Assembly (NCBI RefSeq): GCF_902498785.1
Contig: NZ_LR701494.1
Location: forward strand, 310,001-374,000
Direction of reading: 5' to 3'
DNA length: 64,000 nucleotides
Source of the DNA: Sphingomonas sp. EC-HK361
Lineage (GTDB): Bacteria > Pseudomonadota > Alphaproteobacteria > Sphingomonadales > Sphingomonadaceae
The translations under genes and the position numbers were made by a program. Of the stretch, positions 36,260 through 45,413 are shown piece after piece. The first letter of the stretch is position 1. Each line of letters begins with the position of its first letter. The notes under the pieces are model-generated. The model did not search any database, had not been told where the DNA came from, and was given only the letters and a program-made list of their open reading frames with translations.

Positions 36260-37258
36260 TCAGCCGAGCAGCGGCCCGGCCAAGGCCTTCAGGTCGACCT
36301 GCGGTCGGGCGCCGACATGGCTGATGATCTCCGCCGCACAGACCGCGCCGAGTTTCAGCGAGGTTTCGAGATCGACGCCGTGGGTCTGCCCGTAGAGGAA
36401 GCCCGCCGCGAAAAGATCGCCCGCTCCCGTCGTATCGACGACCTTGTCGATCGGCTCCGCCGCGACCGTCGTGCGCACGCCGCCGCGCACCGCGAGCGCG
36501 CCCTTCTCGCTGAGTGTCACGACAAGCGTCTCGACCTTGGGCGCGATCTTCGCGATCGCCGCCTCGACATCGTCGCACTCGGTCAGGCACATCAGCTCGG
36601 CTTCGTTGGCGAAGATCAGGTCGATCAGGCCGCCATCGATCAGCGCCTGGAAATCGGCGCGGTGACGATCGATCACGAACTCGGCGGAGGTCGTGAACGC
36701 GACCTTGCGGCCGGCGGCCTTGGCAACCTCGATCGCGGCGCGCATCGCGGCGCGGGGTTCCTCGGGGTCCCAGAGATAGCCCTCGATGTAAAGATAGGCG
36801 GCATCAGCGATCAGCGCGCGATCCAGCGCCGCTTCGGGGAGATAGTGTGAGGCACCGAGGAAGGTGTTCATCGTGCGCTGCCCGTCGGGCGTCACGAAGA
36901 TCAGGCAGCGCCCGGTCGTCGGCGAACCGGCGCGTGCGTCGGTATCGAAACGGATGCCGCTTGCACGGATGTCGTGGGCGAAGACCTGACCCAGCTGATC
37001 GTCGGCGACCTGGCCGATGAACGCGCACTTGCCGCCAAGCGTCGCCATGCCGGCGATCGTGTTGGCGGCCGATCCGCCCGAGACTTCCTGCCCCGGCCCC
37101 ATCTTCGCGTAGAGTGCATCGGCATCCTCGGGCGAAAAAATGAGCTGCATCGCGCCCTTGGTCATGCCGTTGTCGGCGATGAAGTCGTCATCGGCATGGG
37201 CGAGGATATCGACGATGGCGTTGCCGATCGCGACGACGTCGTAGGTGGGTTGAGTCAA
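36260..37258 (-). CDS. PfkB-family carbohydrate/nucleoside (adenosine-type) kinase
   Basis: A 332-aa ribokinase-fold kinase. The N-terminal GNAIVDI, the GGSAANTIAGMATLGG signature and the C-terminal DTTGAGDLFAAGFLYG with catalytic Asp D281 are clear. Sphingomonad members are usually called adenosine kinase, but the substrate is not proven. I chose a TTG start at 37258 because it gives the family beginning TQPTYDVVAIGN and follows GGAAGG by 7 nt; a GTG at 37279 is the alternative. Confidence 0.87.
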   Translation of the reverse strand: MTQPTYDVVAIGNAIVDILAHADDDFIADNGMTKGAMQLIFSPEDADALYAKMGPGQEVSGGSAANTIAGMATLGGKCAFIGQVADDQLGQVFAHDIRASGIRFDTDARAGSPTTGRCLIFVTPDGQRTMNTFLGASHYLPEAALDRALIADAAYLYIEGYLWDPEEPRAAMRAAIEVAKAAGRKVAFTTSAEFVIDRHRADFQALIDGGLIDLIFANEAELMCLTECDDVEAAIAKIAPKVETLVVTLSEKGALAVRGGVRTTVAAEPIDKVVDTTGAGDLFAAGFLYGQTHGVDLETSLKLGAVCAAEIISHVGARPQVDLKALAGPLLG

Positions 37259-37278
37259 ATGGGAGACCTTCCGTGTCA

Positions 37279-37352
37279 CCGTTCGCCCTCAGCTTGTCGA
37301 AGGGGCGCCCCAGTAGCGAAGGGACGGGCTTCGACAGGCTCAGCCCGAACGG
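37279..37352. repeat. palindromic intergenic repeat, family A
   Basis: CCGTTCGCCCTCAGC-TTGTCGAAG (37279-37302) pairs with CTTCGACAGG-CTCAGCCCGAACGG (37329-37352), 20 of 24 positions. It lies upstream of the PfkB kinase, between divergent genes. Confidence 0.75.
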
Positions 37353-37424
37353 AATGGGTGATGCGCGCCCCTAGATCGCGAGGCTTGCTTGCGCAACCGG
37401 GCGGGGCACGCCATCCCCTGTCGC

Positions 37425-38102
37425 ATGTTTCGCGCGCTCGCCCTTTCGGTCGCCCAACTGAACGATCCGGTGATCCGGCGCGTGCTCGTGCAGTCGCTGG
37501 CGCTGACGCTCGCGGTCTTTGCTGGGTTAGGCATACTGGTGTGGTGGGGAACGCGGGCGCTGCTGGCGACGTGGTCGGGCGCGTATAGCGGGGAGATCGC
37601 GTCGGTCGTCGCGGTGCTGGCGACGCTGCTCGCGCTGTGGCTGTTGTTCCGCGCGGTCGCGATCCTGGTGGTCGGGGTGTTTGCCGATGCAGTCGTCGAG
37701 ACGGTCGAGGCGAAACACTATCCGGCCGCGCTCGCTTCGGCGCGGGCTGTACCGTTCCACCAGGCGATGATCATGGGTCTGCGATCGGGGTTGCGGTTCG
37801 TGGTCGTGAACCTCGTTGTGCTGCCGGTGTACATAGCGCTGCTCGTCACCGGGGTCGGCGCGCCGATATTGTTCTTCGCGGTCAACGCGTGGCTTCTCGG
37901 TCGTGATCTGGGCGAGATGGTCGCTGCCCGGCACATGGACGCAGCGGCGATGCGGGGCTGGCGCAAGGCGACCGGCGGGCCGCGATTCCTGCTTGGTCTT
38001 GCAGCGACGGCCCTGTTCGTGGTTCCGGTGCTCAACATCCTCGCGCCGATCCTCGGCGCGGCGATGGCGACACATTTGTTTCACGGAGGCCGAAAGGGAT
38101 GA
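37425..38102 (+). CDS. EI24/CysZ-like membrane protein
   Basis: A 225-aa polytopic membrane protein (about five helices) of the EI24 domain family. Conserved features include LLFRAVAILVVGVFADAVVETVE, the FFAVNAWLLGRDLGEMVAARHMD loop and a C-terminal LAATALFVVPVLNILAPILGAAMATHL. CysZ in this family takes up sulfate, but many members are uncharacterised. It overlaps the next gene by ATGA. Confidence 0.8.
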   Translation: MFRALALSVAQLNDPVIRRVLVQSLALTLAVFAGLGILVWWGTRALLATWSGAYSGEIASVVAVLATLLALWLLFRAVAILVVGVFADAVVETVEAKHYPAALASARAVPFHQAMIMGLRSGLRFVVVNLVVLPVYIALLVTGVGAPILFFAVNAWLLGRDLGEMVAARHMDAAAMRGWRKATGGPRFLLGLAATALFVVPVLNILAPILGAAMATHLFHGGRKG

Positions 38103-38473
38103 CATCGCGCGTAAAGGTGGGTTCGGGGCTGGGCCTGGTAGGGCTGAGCGTCGCCGGCTGCACCGTGCCCTCGGCTGCACCGCCAAGCGTCGCGCCGGTT
38201 GCGGTGCCCTACACCAGCGTCGGACTCGAGCGGGTCATCGGGCAAAACGCCGCAGGCCTCGTCCGCCTATTCGGCGACCCCGATGCCGACGTGCGCGAAG
38301 GCACCGCGCGCAAGCTGCAGTTCACGTCGAAGATCTGCGTGCTCGATGCGTATCTCTATCCCAAGGACGGCGAGCCGCGCGTGAGCTACCTCGACGCGCG
38401 CGAGCCGGACGGGAGCGCGATCGACCGGGCGAGTTGCGTCTCAGCGCTCACCCGGCGGGATGGCGGGAAGTAA
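38099..38473 (+). CDS. small putative lipoprotein
   Basis: A 124-aa protein with a signal peptide and lipobox SVAGC at residues 17-21. The mature part has LERVIGQNAAGLVRLFGDPDADVREGTARKLQF and CVLDAYLYPKDG, a pattern seen in small periplasmic lipoproteins downstream of EI24 genes in sphingomonads. ATGA overlap with the EI24 gene implies co-expression. Function unknown. Confidence 0.7.
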   Translation: MTSRVKVGSGLGLVGLSVAGCTVPSAAPPSVAPVAVPYTSVGLERVIGQNAAGLVRLFGDPDADVREGTARKLQFTSKICVLDAYLYPKDGEPRVSYLDAREPDGSAIDRASCVSALTRRDGGK

Positions 38474-38480
38474 GCGCTAA

Positions 38481-38607
38481 TCCTCCCAGGCACGGAGAGG
38501 GGTACCGCGTTCGAAGAGCGTGGTGGAGGGGGCCGGCCGCAGGCGGCGCATTGGTGGTCAGCCCCCTCCACCAGCTTCGCTGGTCCCCCGTCCCGTGCCG
38601 GGGAGGA
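38481..38607. repeat. palindromic repeat, family E, overlapping the queG 3' end
   Basis: Inner arms TGGTGGAGGGGGC (38521-38533) and GCCCCCTCCACCA (38561-38573) pair perfectly; outer ends TCCTCCCAGGCACGG and CCGTGCCGGGGAGGA are also near-complementary. The right half encodes the last residues and the stop codon of QueG. Confidence 0.75.
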
Positions 38608-39637
38608 ATTGGAGCGCCCATCGCGCGGCCTCGCGCACCACTCCGTTTGGGTCGTCGAGCAGCGAAGTAAGCACCGGCACCAACCCCGCATCGCCGCTGT
38701 TCCCTGCCGCGATACAGACGTTGCGCACCATCCGGTCGCGGCCGATCCGCTTGATCGGCGACCCGGCGAACACCTGCCGGAACCCGGCATCGTCGAGCGC
38801 AAGCAGATCGGCGAGCAGCGGCGCGGTCAGCTCGGCGCGCGGCGCAAAGGCCATGTTGGCGCGCGCGTCTTGCGCGAACTTGTTCCACGGACACACCGCC
38901 AGACAGTCGTCGCAGCCATAGATTCGGTTGCCCATCGCGCGGCGGAATTCGTGGGGGATCGGCCCTGCGTGTTCAATCGTCAGATAGGAAATGCAGCGCC
39001 GCGCATCGAGCTGGTAGGGCGCCGGAAACGCGTCCGTCGGGCAGGCGCGCTGGCAGGCATCGCACGATCCGCAGCGGTCGCGACCCGGCATATCCGGCGC
39101 CAGATCGAGCGTCGTGTAGATCGCGCCGAGAAACAGCCAGCTGCCATGCTCCCGGCTGACGAGATTGGTGTGCTTGCCCTGCCACCCCAGCCCCGCCGCC
39201 TCCGCGAGCGGCTTTTCCATGACGGGTGCGGTATCAACGAAGACCTTCACATCCGCACCTGGCGCTTCCGCAACCAGCCAGCGGGCAAGCGCTTTCAACT
39301 GGCGTTTCACCACGTCGTGATAGTCGGCGCCTTGCGCATAGACCGAGATGCGCCCGACCCCGCCCTCGCCCGCCAGCCGCAGCGGGTCTTCGCGCGGGGC
39401 GTAGCTCATGCCGAGCGCGATCACGCTCTTCACCGCGGGCCATAGGGCGGCGGGAGCCTGGCGGTGATGCGCCCGAGACTCCATCCAGATCATGTCGCCG
39501 TGGCGCCCGTCGGCCAGCCATTCGCGCAGCCGCGCAGCCGCCAGCGGCGCCGCATCGGCGTGCGCGATCCCGCAAGCGGCGAAGCCGAGTTCGACGGCCT
39601 GTGCCTTTAACCGTTCTTCCAGCTTGTCTTTAACCAC
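38558..39637 (-). CDS. queG: epoxyqueuosine reductase
   Basis: Last step of queuosine synthesis in tRNA: reduces epoxyqueuosine using cobalamin and Fe-S clusters. Two 4Fe-4S motifs, [12 protein letters not shown] and CDDCLAVCP, follow a cobalamin-binding N-terminal domain ([20 protein letters not shown]). A HEAT-like C-terminal segment includes [28 protein letters not shown]. The last residues ([14 protein letters not shown]) are encoded by an intergenic repeat, so the C-terminus is extended or replaced. GTG start. 359 aa, normal length. Confidence 0.93.
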   Translation of the reverse strand: MVKDKLEERLKAQAVELGFAACGIAHADAAPLAAARLREWLADGRHGDMIWMESRAHHRQAPAALWPAVKSVIALGMSYAPREDPLRLAGEGGVGRISVYAQGADYHDVVKRQLKALARWLVAEAPGADVKVFVDTAPVMEKPLAEAAGLGWQGKHTNLVSREHGSWLFLGAIYTTLDLAPDMPGRDRCGSCDACQRACPTDAFPAPYQLDARRCISYLTIEHAGPIPHEFRRAMGNRIYGCDDCLAVCPWNKFAQDARANMAFAPRAELTAPLLADLLALDDAGFRQVFAGSPIKRIGRDRMVRNVCIAAGNSGDAGLVPVLTSLLDDPNGVVREAARWALQFLPGTGRGTSEAGGGG

Positions 39638-39680
39638 CTGCCCCCGCTACCACGATGCGATCCTCGATGGGCACCCCCAA

Positions 39681-39757
39681 CCCGTTCGGGCTGAGCTTGT
39701 CGAAGCCCGGTCCGCACCGCGCCGGGACGCCCTTCGACAGGCTCAGGGCGAACGGGG
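39681..39757. repeat. palindromic intergenic repeat, family A
   Basis: CCCGTTCGGGCTGAGC-TTGTCGAAG (39681-39705) pairs with CTTCGACAGG-CTCAGGGCGAACGGGG (39732-39757). It ends 3 nt before the ATG of the ABC ATPase gene, so it occupies that gene's ribosome-binding region. Confidence 0.75.
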
Positions 39758-39760
39758 TTT

Positions 39761-40711
39761 ATGGCGGGCATGCATTCTGAGCTGGCGGTGACCGCCGAGG
39801 GCCTGGTCAAGCGCTTCGGCGAGCGGCGGGTGGTGGACGGGGTCGATATCGCGGTGCCGAAGGGCGCGATCTACGGCGTGCTCGGCCCCAATGGCGCGGG
39901 CAAGACGACGACGCTGCGGATGCTGCTCGGCATCATCGAGCCGGACGAGGGCAGCCGGACGTTGCTTGGTCGCAATCACCCGCGCGAAGCCTCCGATCAC
40001 GTTGGCTACCTGCCCGAAGAGCGCGGGCTTTATCCGTCGATGAAGGCGAAGGAAGCGATCGCGTTCATGGGCGCGCTGCGCGGCCTCGACTGGAAGGTGG
40101 GACGCGCCCGTGCGGTGACGCTGCTGGAAAATGCCGGGCTTGGCCACGCGGCCGACGAAAAGATCCGCAAACTCTCCAAGGGTATGGCGCAACTCGTCCA
40201 GCTGCTCGGCTCGGTCGTCCACCAGCCCGACCTCCTCGTGCTCGACGAGCCGTTTTCCGGGCTCGACCCGGTCAATCAGGAGAAACTGGAGGCGCTGATC
40301 GTCGCCGAGCGCGATCGCGGCGCGACGATTCTTTTCTCCACCCATGTCATGGCGCACGCGCAGCGGCTGTGCGACCGTCTCGCGATCATCGCCGGCGGCA
40401 AGCGCCGGTTCGAGGGGACGGTGGACGAAGCGCGCGGGATGCTGCCGCAGCAGGTGCATTATGTGCCCCACCACGAGGATGACGCGATCCGGTCCCGCCT
40501 GCCGCGTGACGCAGTGCGCGACGGGGAGGGTTGGCGATTCGAGCTGCCGTCGACGGGTATCGAGGCGCTGCTCGTCCAGCTGATCGATGCGGGTTACGGC
40601 ATTTCCGGTCTGTCGATCGAGCGGCCGGGTCTGCACGAGGCATTCGTGAAAATCGTCGGCAGGGATGCGCTGAAGGACATGCAGGAGACGACACAGGAGT
40701 TGGGAGCATGA
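39761..40711 (+). CDS. ABC transporter ATPase, NatA-type exporter
   Basis: A 316-aa ATPase with Walker A GPNGAGKTT (42-50), signature LSKGMAQ (the NatA-type variant of LSGGQ), Walker B LLVLDEP, and the H-loop FSTHVMAHA. A C-terminal extension of about 90 residues is typical of the DUF4162 tail in NatA/CcmA-like Na+ or drug exporters. The permease starts in an ATGA overlap. The ATG at 39761 lies 3 nt after a repeat; a second ATG at 39770 is equally possible. Confidence 0.9.
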   Translation: MAGMHSELAVTAEGLVKRFGERRVVDGVDIAVPKGAIYGVLGPNGAGKTTTLRMLLGIIEPDEGSRTLLGRNHPREASDHVGYLPEERGLYPSMKAKEAIAFMGALRGLDWKVGRARAVTLLENAGLGHAADEKIRKLSKGMAQLVQLLGSVVHQPDLLVLDEPFSGLDPVNQEKLEALIVAERDRGATILFSTHVMAHAQRLCDRLAIIAGGKRRFEGTVDEARGMLPQQVHYVPHHEDDAIRSRLPRDAVRDGEGWRFELPSTGIEALLVQLIDAGYGISGLSIERPGLHEAFVKIVGRDALKDMQETTQELGA

Positions 40712-41937
40712 GCAATGTCCGCCGCGCGCTCCGCCAGACGCTGACCATCGCGCGTCGCGATTTCGTGGCGACGGTCTTTACGCCCATCTTCCTCTTGTTC
40801 CTGTTCGCGCCCGTCATCATGGGATCGTTCGGCGCGATCGGCGGCATCGGGGCGGCGACTGTCGCCGACGGTTCGGTCGATCGCTCTCTCATCGTCGCCA
40901 TCGTCGCGGAGCCACAGGCCGACGTGATGAAGCGCGCCGACGCGCAGCTTCGCCGCGTGTTCCGCACGACGGAGGCGCCGCCCAAGCTGCGGATCGATAC
41001 CCCCGAGGCCGATCCTGCGGCGCAGGCGCGCGCGCAGTTCCACGCCAAGGATTTCGACGCGTCGGCGGTTCTCTATGGCCCGCTCGACCGACCGACCGTG
41101 CTTTACGGCGCGCAGGGCGCGCGGACGGCCGACTATATGGCGGAGCTTGCCGAACAGACGCTGCGCGCCGACCGCAGCGGCGGCGCCGACCTGTCGAAGG
41201 CGACGAAGACCGCGGTTACCCGCACCTCGGCATCGCTCGGCGGCCGCAACCAGGCTGCGTTCATCGCGGTCTTTGGTATCTTCTTCCTGACGCTGTTCCT
41301 GGCAGGACAGGTCGTCGGAACGATGGCGGAAGAACGCAACAACAAGGTGATCGAGGTCCTCGCCGCCGCGGTGCCGCTGGAAAGCGTGTTCCTCGGCAAG
41401 CTGCTCGGCATGTTCGGGGTCGCGGTGCTGTTCGTCGGCTTCTGGGGCACCGTCGTCAGCCAGATCGGTCTGCTGCTGCCGCCGTCCGCCGCCGCAGGGC
41501 TGGCCGAGCTTCGTCCCGCGACCGGGGTCGGTCCGTTCTCGGTCTTGTTCTTCGCCTATTTCACGACCGCCTATCTGCTGCTCGGATCGGTGTTCCTTGG
41601 CGTCGGTGCGCAGGCGTCGACGATGCGTGAAATCCAGATGCTGTCGCTGCCGATCACCGTGCTGCAGATGGGGATGTTCGGGCTTGCCGGCGCAGCGGCG
41701 TCGCACCCCGGCACCTGGCTGGCGACCGCGGCGGAGGTTTTCCCGCTCTCCTCGCCCTTCGCGATGGCGGGGCATGCGGCGAACTCGCCTGCTCTGTGGC
41801 CGCATTTCGCCGCGCTCGCGTGGCAGCTCCTGTGGGTCGCCATCTTCATCACGATCGGCGCGCGACTATTCCGGCGGGGTGTACTCAAATCGGGGAGTGC
41901 GAAGCCTGTGTGGAAGACGATGTTCGCCCGCGCCTGA
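40708..41937 (+). CDS. ABC-2 family permease, NatB-type
   Basis: A 409-aa permease that partners the preceding ATPase. One N-terminal TM helix (about 23-45) is followed by a large extracytoplasmic domain (about 50-175). The C-terminal half has five to six helices and the conserved EERNNKVIEVLAAAVPLESVFLGKLLG loop of NatB/ABC-2. Starts in an ATGA overlap. Export of sodium, peptides or drugs is possible; the substrate is not readable. Confidence 0.88.
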   Translation: MSNVRRALRQTLTIARRDFVATVFTPIFLLFLFAPVIMGSFGAIGGIGAATVADGSVDRSLIVAIVAEPQADVMKRADAQLRRVFRTTEAPPKLRIDTPEADPAAQARAQFHAKDFDASAVLYGPLDRPTVLYGAQGARTADYMAELAEQTLRADRSGGADLSKATKTAVTRTSASLGGRNQAAFIAVFGIFFLTLFLAGQVVGTMAEERNNKVIEVLAAAVPLESVFLGKLLGMFGVAVLFVGFWGTVVSQIGLLLPPSAAAGLAELRPATGVGPFSVLFFAYFTTAYLLLGSVFLGVGAQASTMREIQMLSLPITVLQMGMFGLAGAAASHPGTWLATAAEVFPLSSPFAMAGHAANSPALWPHFAALAWQLLWVAIFITIGARLFRRGVLKSGSAKPVWKTMFARA

Positions 41938-41958
41938 TCGTCGTCACGCCGCAACGCT

Positions 41959-41976
41959 ATTGACACTCCTGTCAAT
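41959..41976 (+). promoter_or_regulatory. inverted repeat overlapping a -35-like hexamer before the P450 gene
   Basis: ATTGACA-CTCC-TGTCAAT is a perfect 7-bp dyad. Its left arm contains the TTGACA consensus -35. It ends 34 nt before the P450 ATG and resembles a TetR-type operator; no regulator gene lies nearby. Confidence 0.6.
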
Positions 41977-42010
41977 TAGGTTTTCTCTCGCAACTCAACA
42001 GGAGAGAGCC

Positions 42011-43252
42011 ATGGCGACGCTGGCGCAGGAACCGGTCCACACCTATCCCGTCGATCCGCTCGATGTCAGCCGGGCGGAACTATACCGCGACGACAAGTGG
42101 CAGGAACCGTTCGCGAAACTGCGTGCCGAGGCACCGGTCTACAGGACCGAGCACAGCGATTATGGCGCGTTCTGGAGCGTCTCCAGCTACAAGCCGATCG
42201 TCGAGGTCGAGTCGCTCCCGGAGCTCTATTCGTCGGAAGTCGGCGGGATCACGATCGCCGATTTCTTGCCCGAAAGCGACGTGCGGATGCCGATGTTCAT
42301 CGCGCGCGACCGGCCCGTCCATACCGGCCAGCGGCGCACCGTCGCGCCGGCCTTCACCCCGTCCGAGATGCAGCGCATGTCCTCCGACATTCGCCAGCGC
42401 ACCGCCGAAGTCCTCGACAGCCTGGAATGGAACACGCCGTTCGACTGGGTCGACAAGGTTTCGATCGAGCTGACGACGCAGATGCTTGCGATCCTGTTCG
42501 ATTTTCCGTGGGAGGATCGCCGCAAACTGACCTTCTGGTCCGACTGGGCCGGCGATATCGAGCTGGTGAAGACCGAGGAGCTGCGCAAACAGCGGCTCGA
42601 ATATATGTATGAATGCGGTGCCTATTTCCAGAACCTCTGGAACGCGAAGGTCGGCAAACCGCAGACGCCCGATCTCATCAGCATGATGATCCATTCGGAC
42701 GCGATGGCGCACATGGATCATTTCGAGTTCATCGGAAACCTGATCCTGCTGATCGTCGGCGGCAACGACACGACGCGCAATTCGATGACCGCCGCGGCCT
42801 ACGGCCTCGACCGGTTTCCCGATAGCCGCGCGAAGCTGGAAGCCGACCCGTCGCTGATCGCGAATGCCACGCAGGAGATCATCCGCTGGCAGACCCCGCT
42901 CGCCCATATGCGCCGCACCGCGACGCAGGATACCGAGCTGATGGGTCAGCAGATCAAGGTGGGCGACAAGCTCGCGCTCTGGTATATCTCCGCCAATCGC
43001 GACGAGAGCGTGTTCGGTGCGGACGCCGACCGCATCGTGGTCGATCGGCCGAATGCACGGCGGCATCTCGCGTTCGGCCACGGCATCCACCGCTGCGTCG
43101 GCGCGCGGCTGGCCGAATTGCAGATCGGCATCCTGCTGGAGGAAATGGCGAAGCGCCGGATGCGCGTGAACGTGCTCGGTGAACCGACGCGGGTCGCGGC
43201 GTGCTTCGTCCATGGTTATCGTTCGATGCAGGTGGAGATCGGCAAATATTGA
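42011..43252 (+). CDS. cytochrome P450 (CYP153-like)
   Basis: A 413-aa soluble monooxygenase. The heme ligand is C362 in FGHGIHRCVGARLAELQ; the I-helix oxygen-binding motif is GGNDTTRNS (about 249-257); an EIIRWQTPLAHMRR K-helix holds the ExxR pair. The GGNDTTRNSM and FGxGIHRC motifs resemble CYP153 alkane/fatty-acid terminal hydroxylases, though the family needs identity to confirm. AGGAGAG lies just before the ATG. No ferredoxin or ferredoxin-reductase gene is adjacent. Confidence 0.86.
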   Translation: MATLAQEPVHTYPVDPLDVSRAELYRDDKWQEPFAKLRAEAPVYRTEHSDYGAFWSVSSYKPIVEVESLPELYSSEVGGITIADFLPESDVRMPMFIARDRPVHTGQRRTVAPAFTPSEMQRMSSDIRQRTAEVLDSLEWNTPFDWVDKVSIELTTQMLAILFDFPWEDRRKLTFWSDWAGDIELVKTEELRKQRLEYMYECGAYFQNLWNAKVGKPQTPDLISMMIHSDAMAHMDHFEFIGNLILLIVGGNDTTRNSMTAAAYGLDRFPDSRAKLEADPSLIANATQEIIRWQTPLAHMRRTATQDTELMGQQIKVGDKLALWYISANRDESVFGADADRIVVDRPNARRHLAFGHGIHRCVGARLAELQIGILLEEMAKRRMRVNVLGEPTRVAACFVHGYRSMQVEIGKY

Positions 43253-43288
43253 TCGCGTTACCCGCAACCTGCTGATAGCAAGGCGCGC

Positions 43289-44365
43289 ATGTCGGGGGGC
43301 ATCGAAACAGCGGCGGATATCGCCACCGGGGGATTGTTCGCACGCGCAGTCGAACCGCGTGCGGGCGAGGCGTCGCACGGCGCGCAGGAGCACGGCCTCT
43401 GCCTCAATTGCGGCACGGCGCTGATTGGCGAGCATTGCCACGCCTGCGGACAGGCGGCGCACGTCCACCGCTCGCTCGGCGCGATCGGCCACGAGCTTGC
43501 GCACGGCATCTTCCATTTCGAGGGCAAGATCTGGCGCACGCTGCCGATGCTGGTTCTGCACCCCGGCGCGCTCACCCGCCGCTATGTCGCGGGCGAACGC
43601 GCGCGATTCGTCTCGCCGCTCGCGCTCTTTCTGTTCACAGTCTTCCTGATGTTCGCGACGATCAGCGCGGTCGGCGGCGAACTGCTGCCCGACATGACGA
43701 GCCAGCAGCAGGCGCAGGCGAAGGCGACCCTGGACACGCAGCTCAAGTCCGCCCGCACCGAACGCGCCCGCAATGCGCAGAAGATCGCGACCGCCGAGCG
43801 CGCGGGAAAACCGGTCGGCGAAATGCAGCGCGACCAGAAGGCGCTCGATGCGACGATCGTCAGCCTGGACACTGCAACGCGCGCGCTGACGACGACCGGT
43901 CGCCCGATGACGATCACGGACCTTCACACCGGCTGGGAGCGGCTCGACCACGGGATCGCCAAGGCCAACGCCAACCCCGCGCTCGTGATCTACAAGCTGC
44001 AGACCAGCGCCTATAAATATAGCTGGGGCCTCATCCCGCTGTCGGTGCCGTTCGTCGCCCTGCTGTTCCTCTGGCGCAGGCGCTTTCACCTCTACGACCA
44101 CGCGATCTTCGTGACCTATTCGCTTGGGTTCATGATGCTGCTCGTCATCACGCTCATCCTGGCGGGTGTCGTCGGCGCGGGCGCGGGGATCATCACGATG
44201 GCGGCGCTGCTCGTGCCGCCCGTGCACATGTTCGCCCAGCTTCGCGGCGCCTATTCTCTGCGCAAGCGGTCCGCGCTTTGGCGCACGATCGCGCTAACCA
44301 TCTTTGCCTTCGTCGCCCTCACGACCTTCCTGGTCCTGCTCCTGCTGCACGGACTGGCCGAGTAG
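43289..44365 (+). CDS. DUF3667-family zinc-ribbon membrane protein
   Basis: A 358-aa protein. A zinc ribbon near the N-terminus uses C38, C41, C50 and C53 (CLNCG and CHACG). The conserved FHFEGKIWRTLPMLVLHPGALTRRYVAGERARFVSPLALFLF region, with the first helix, is typical of DUF3667. A charged coiled-coil segment (about 145-205) leads to three more TM helices. Function unknown; widespread in sphingomonads. Confidence 0.82.
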   Translation: MSGGIETAADIATGGLFARAVEPRAGEASHGAQEHGLCLNCGTALIGEHCHACGQAAHVHRSLGAIGHELAHGIFHFEGKIWRTLPMLVLHPGALTRRYVAGERARFVSPLALFLFTVFLMFATISAVGGELLPDMTSQQQAQAKATLDTQLKSARTERARNAQKIATAERAGKPVGEMQRDQKALDATIVSLDTATRALTTTGRPMTITDLHTGWERLDHGIAKANANPALVIYKLQTSAYKYSWGLIPLSVPFVALLFLWRRRFHLYDHAIFVTYSLGFMMLLVITLILAGVVGAGAGIITMAALLVPPVHMFAQLRGAYSLRKRSALWRTIALTIFAFVALTTFLVLLLLHGLAE

Positions 44366-44473
44366 ACGCTTCGGCTTGCCATGCAGGGCTCGCCCTGCTA
44401 GGCGCGACCCATGTTCGGCAGGAACCACGCGTTTCGTGCCGCTAATGCCATTTGACCGGAGATTTACGGGTTT

Positions 44474-44680
44474 ATGCAGATTATCGTTCGCGACAACAAC
44501 GTCGACCAGGCCCTTCGCGCACTCAAGAAGAAGCTGCAGCGCGAGGGCGTGTATCGCGAGATGAAGCTGCGCCGGCACTATGAAAAGCCGTCTGAAAAAC
44601 GCGCCCGCGAGCGTGCGGCTGCCGTCCGTCGCGCCCGCAAGATGGACCGCAAGCGCGCAGAGCGCGACGGCGCGCGGTAA
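44474..44680 (+). CDS. rpsU: 30S ribosomal protein S21
   Basis: A 68-aa basic protein beginning [20 protein letters not shown], followed by [20 protein letters not shown] and an Arg/Ala-rich tail. This is the standard alphaproteobacterial S21, used in initiation. A perfect GCAGGGC/GCCCTGC hairpin lies about 80 nt upstream. Ribosome-binding motif CGGAG is 13 nt before the ATG, longer than usual. Confidence 0.96.
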   Translation: MQIIVRDNNVDQALRALKKKLQREGVYREMKLRRHYEKPSEKRARERAAAVRRARKMDRKRAERDGAR

Positions 44681-44783
44681 GCACCGCCTCCCGATCGGCG
44701 AGGCGTAAGCGCGGCCTCGCCCGTCCGATATTTTCCAGAATGACGCCGCGCCCGCGCGTGGCACCGATTCGAGGGGCTGCCCC

Positions 44784-45401
44784 ATGTCGACCGTGACCGC
44801 CGTTCCGATCGCGCCGGTGAAGCGCGGCTATCTGGTGTGGCTGTGGATCGGCATCGCGGTTGCGGTGCTGGCGGCCGCAGCCCTCGCATGGGCCGCCCCG
44901 ACCGATCCGGTGACGAGCGTGCTCGCAAAGAATCGCAGCCAGCCGGGCGTCGTCGAGACGGCCTCGGGACTGCAATACAAGGTCATCCGCCCCGGCACCG
45001 GTGCGAAGCCGACCGATACCGACGTGGCGCTGGTGAATTACGAAGGCCGGCTGAACGACGGCACCGTCTTCGACAAGTCGCAGCAGCCGACACCGATGCC
45101 CGTGGGTGGCGTGGTTCCCGGTTTCGCCGAGGGCCTGAAGCTGATGCCCAAGGGATCGAAGTATCGCTTCTGGATCAAGCCGAGCCTCGGCTACGGCGCG
45201 AAGGGCGCTGGCCCCATCCCCGCCAATTCGCTGCTGGTCTTCGATGTCGAGCTGCTCGATTTCCTGCCCGAGGCGTATATCCGCCAGCTCCAGATGCAGC
45301 AGCAGATGCAGCAGGGCGGCGCACCGGGCATGCCCGGCGGCGCTCCGGCTCCGGGCGCACCCGGTATGCCCGGCGGCGCTCCGGCACCGACCGGTCGCTG
45401 A
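44784..45401 (+). CDS. membrane-anchored FKBP-type peptidyl-prolyl isomerase
   Basis: A 205-aa protein with one N-terminal TM helix (about 19-38) and an FKBP domain (about 60-160: ETASGLQYKVIRPGTG, VNYEGRLNDGTVFD, PSLGYGAKGAGPIPANSLLVFDVELL). The C-terminus is a low-complexity tail with a Gln/Met patch and two GAPGMPGGAPAP repeats. It would assist folding at the periplasmic face. A perfect 12-bp hairpin (45414-45442) follows the stop. Confidence 0.9.
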   Translation: MSTVTAVPIAPVKRGYLVWLWIGIAVAVLAAAALAWAAPTDPVTSVLAKNRSQPGVVETASGLQYKVIRPGTGAKPTDTDVALVNYEGRLNDGTVFDKSQQPTPMPVGGVVPGFAEGLKLMPKGSKYRFWIKPSLGYGAKGAGPIPANSLLVFDVELLDFLPEAYIRQLQMQQQMQQGGAPGMPGGAPAPGAPGMPGGAPAPTGR

Positions 45402-45413
45402 TCCGACGAATGT

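Noticed and set aside
42080..44227. 715-codon minus-strand frame opposite the P450 and DUF3667 genes
   Set aside because: It spans two unrelated real genes and their gap; Arg/His/Asp-rich with no motif.
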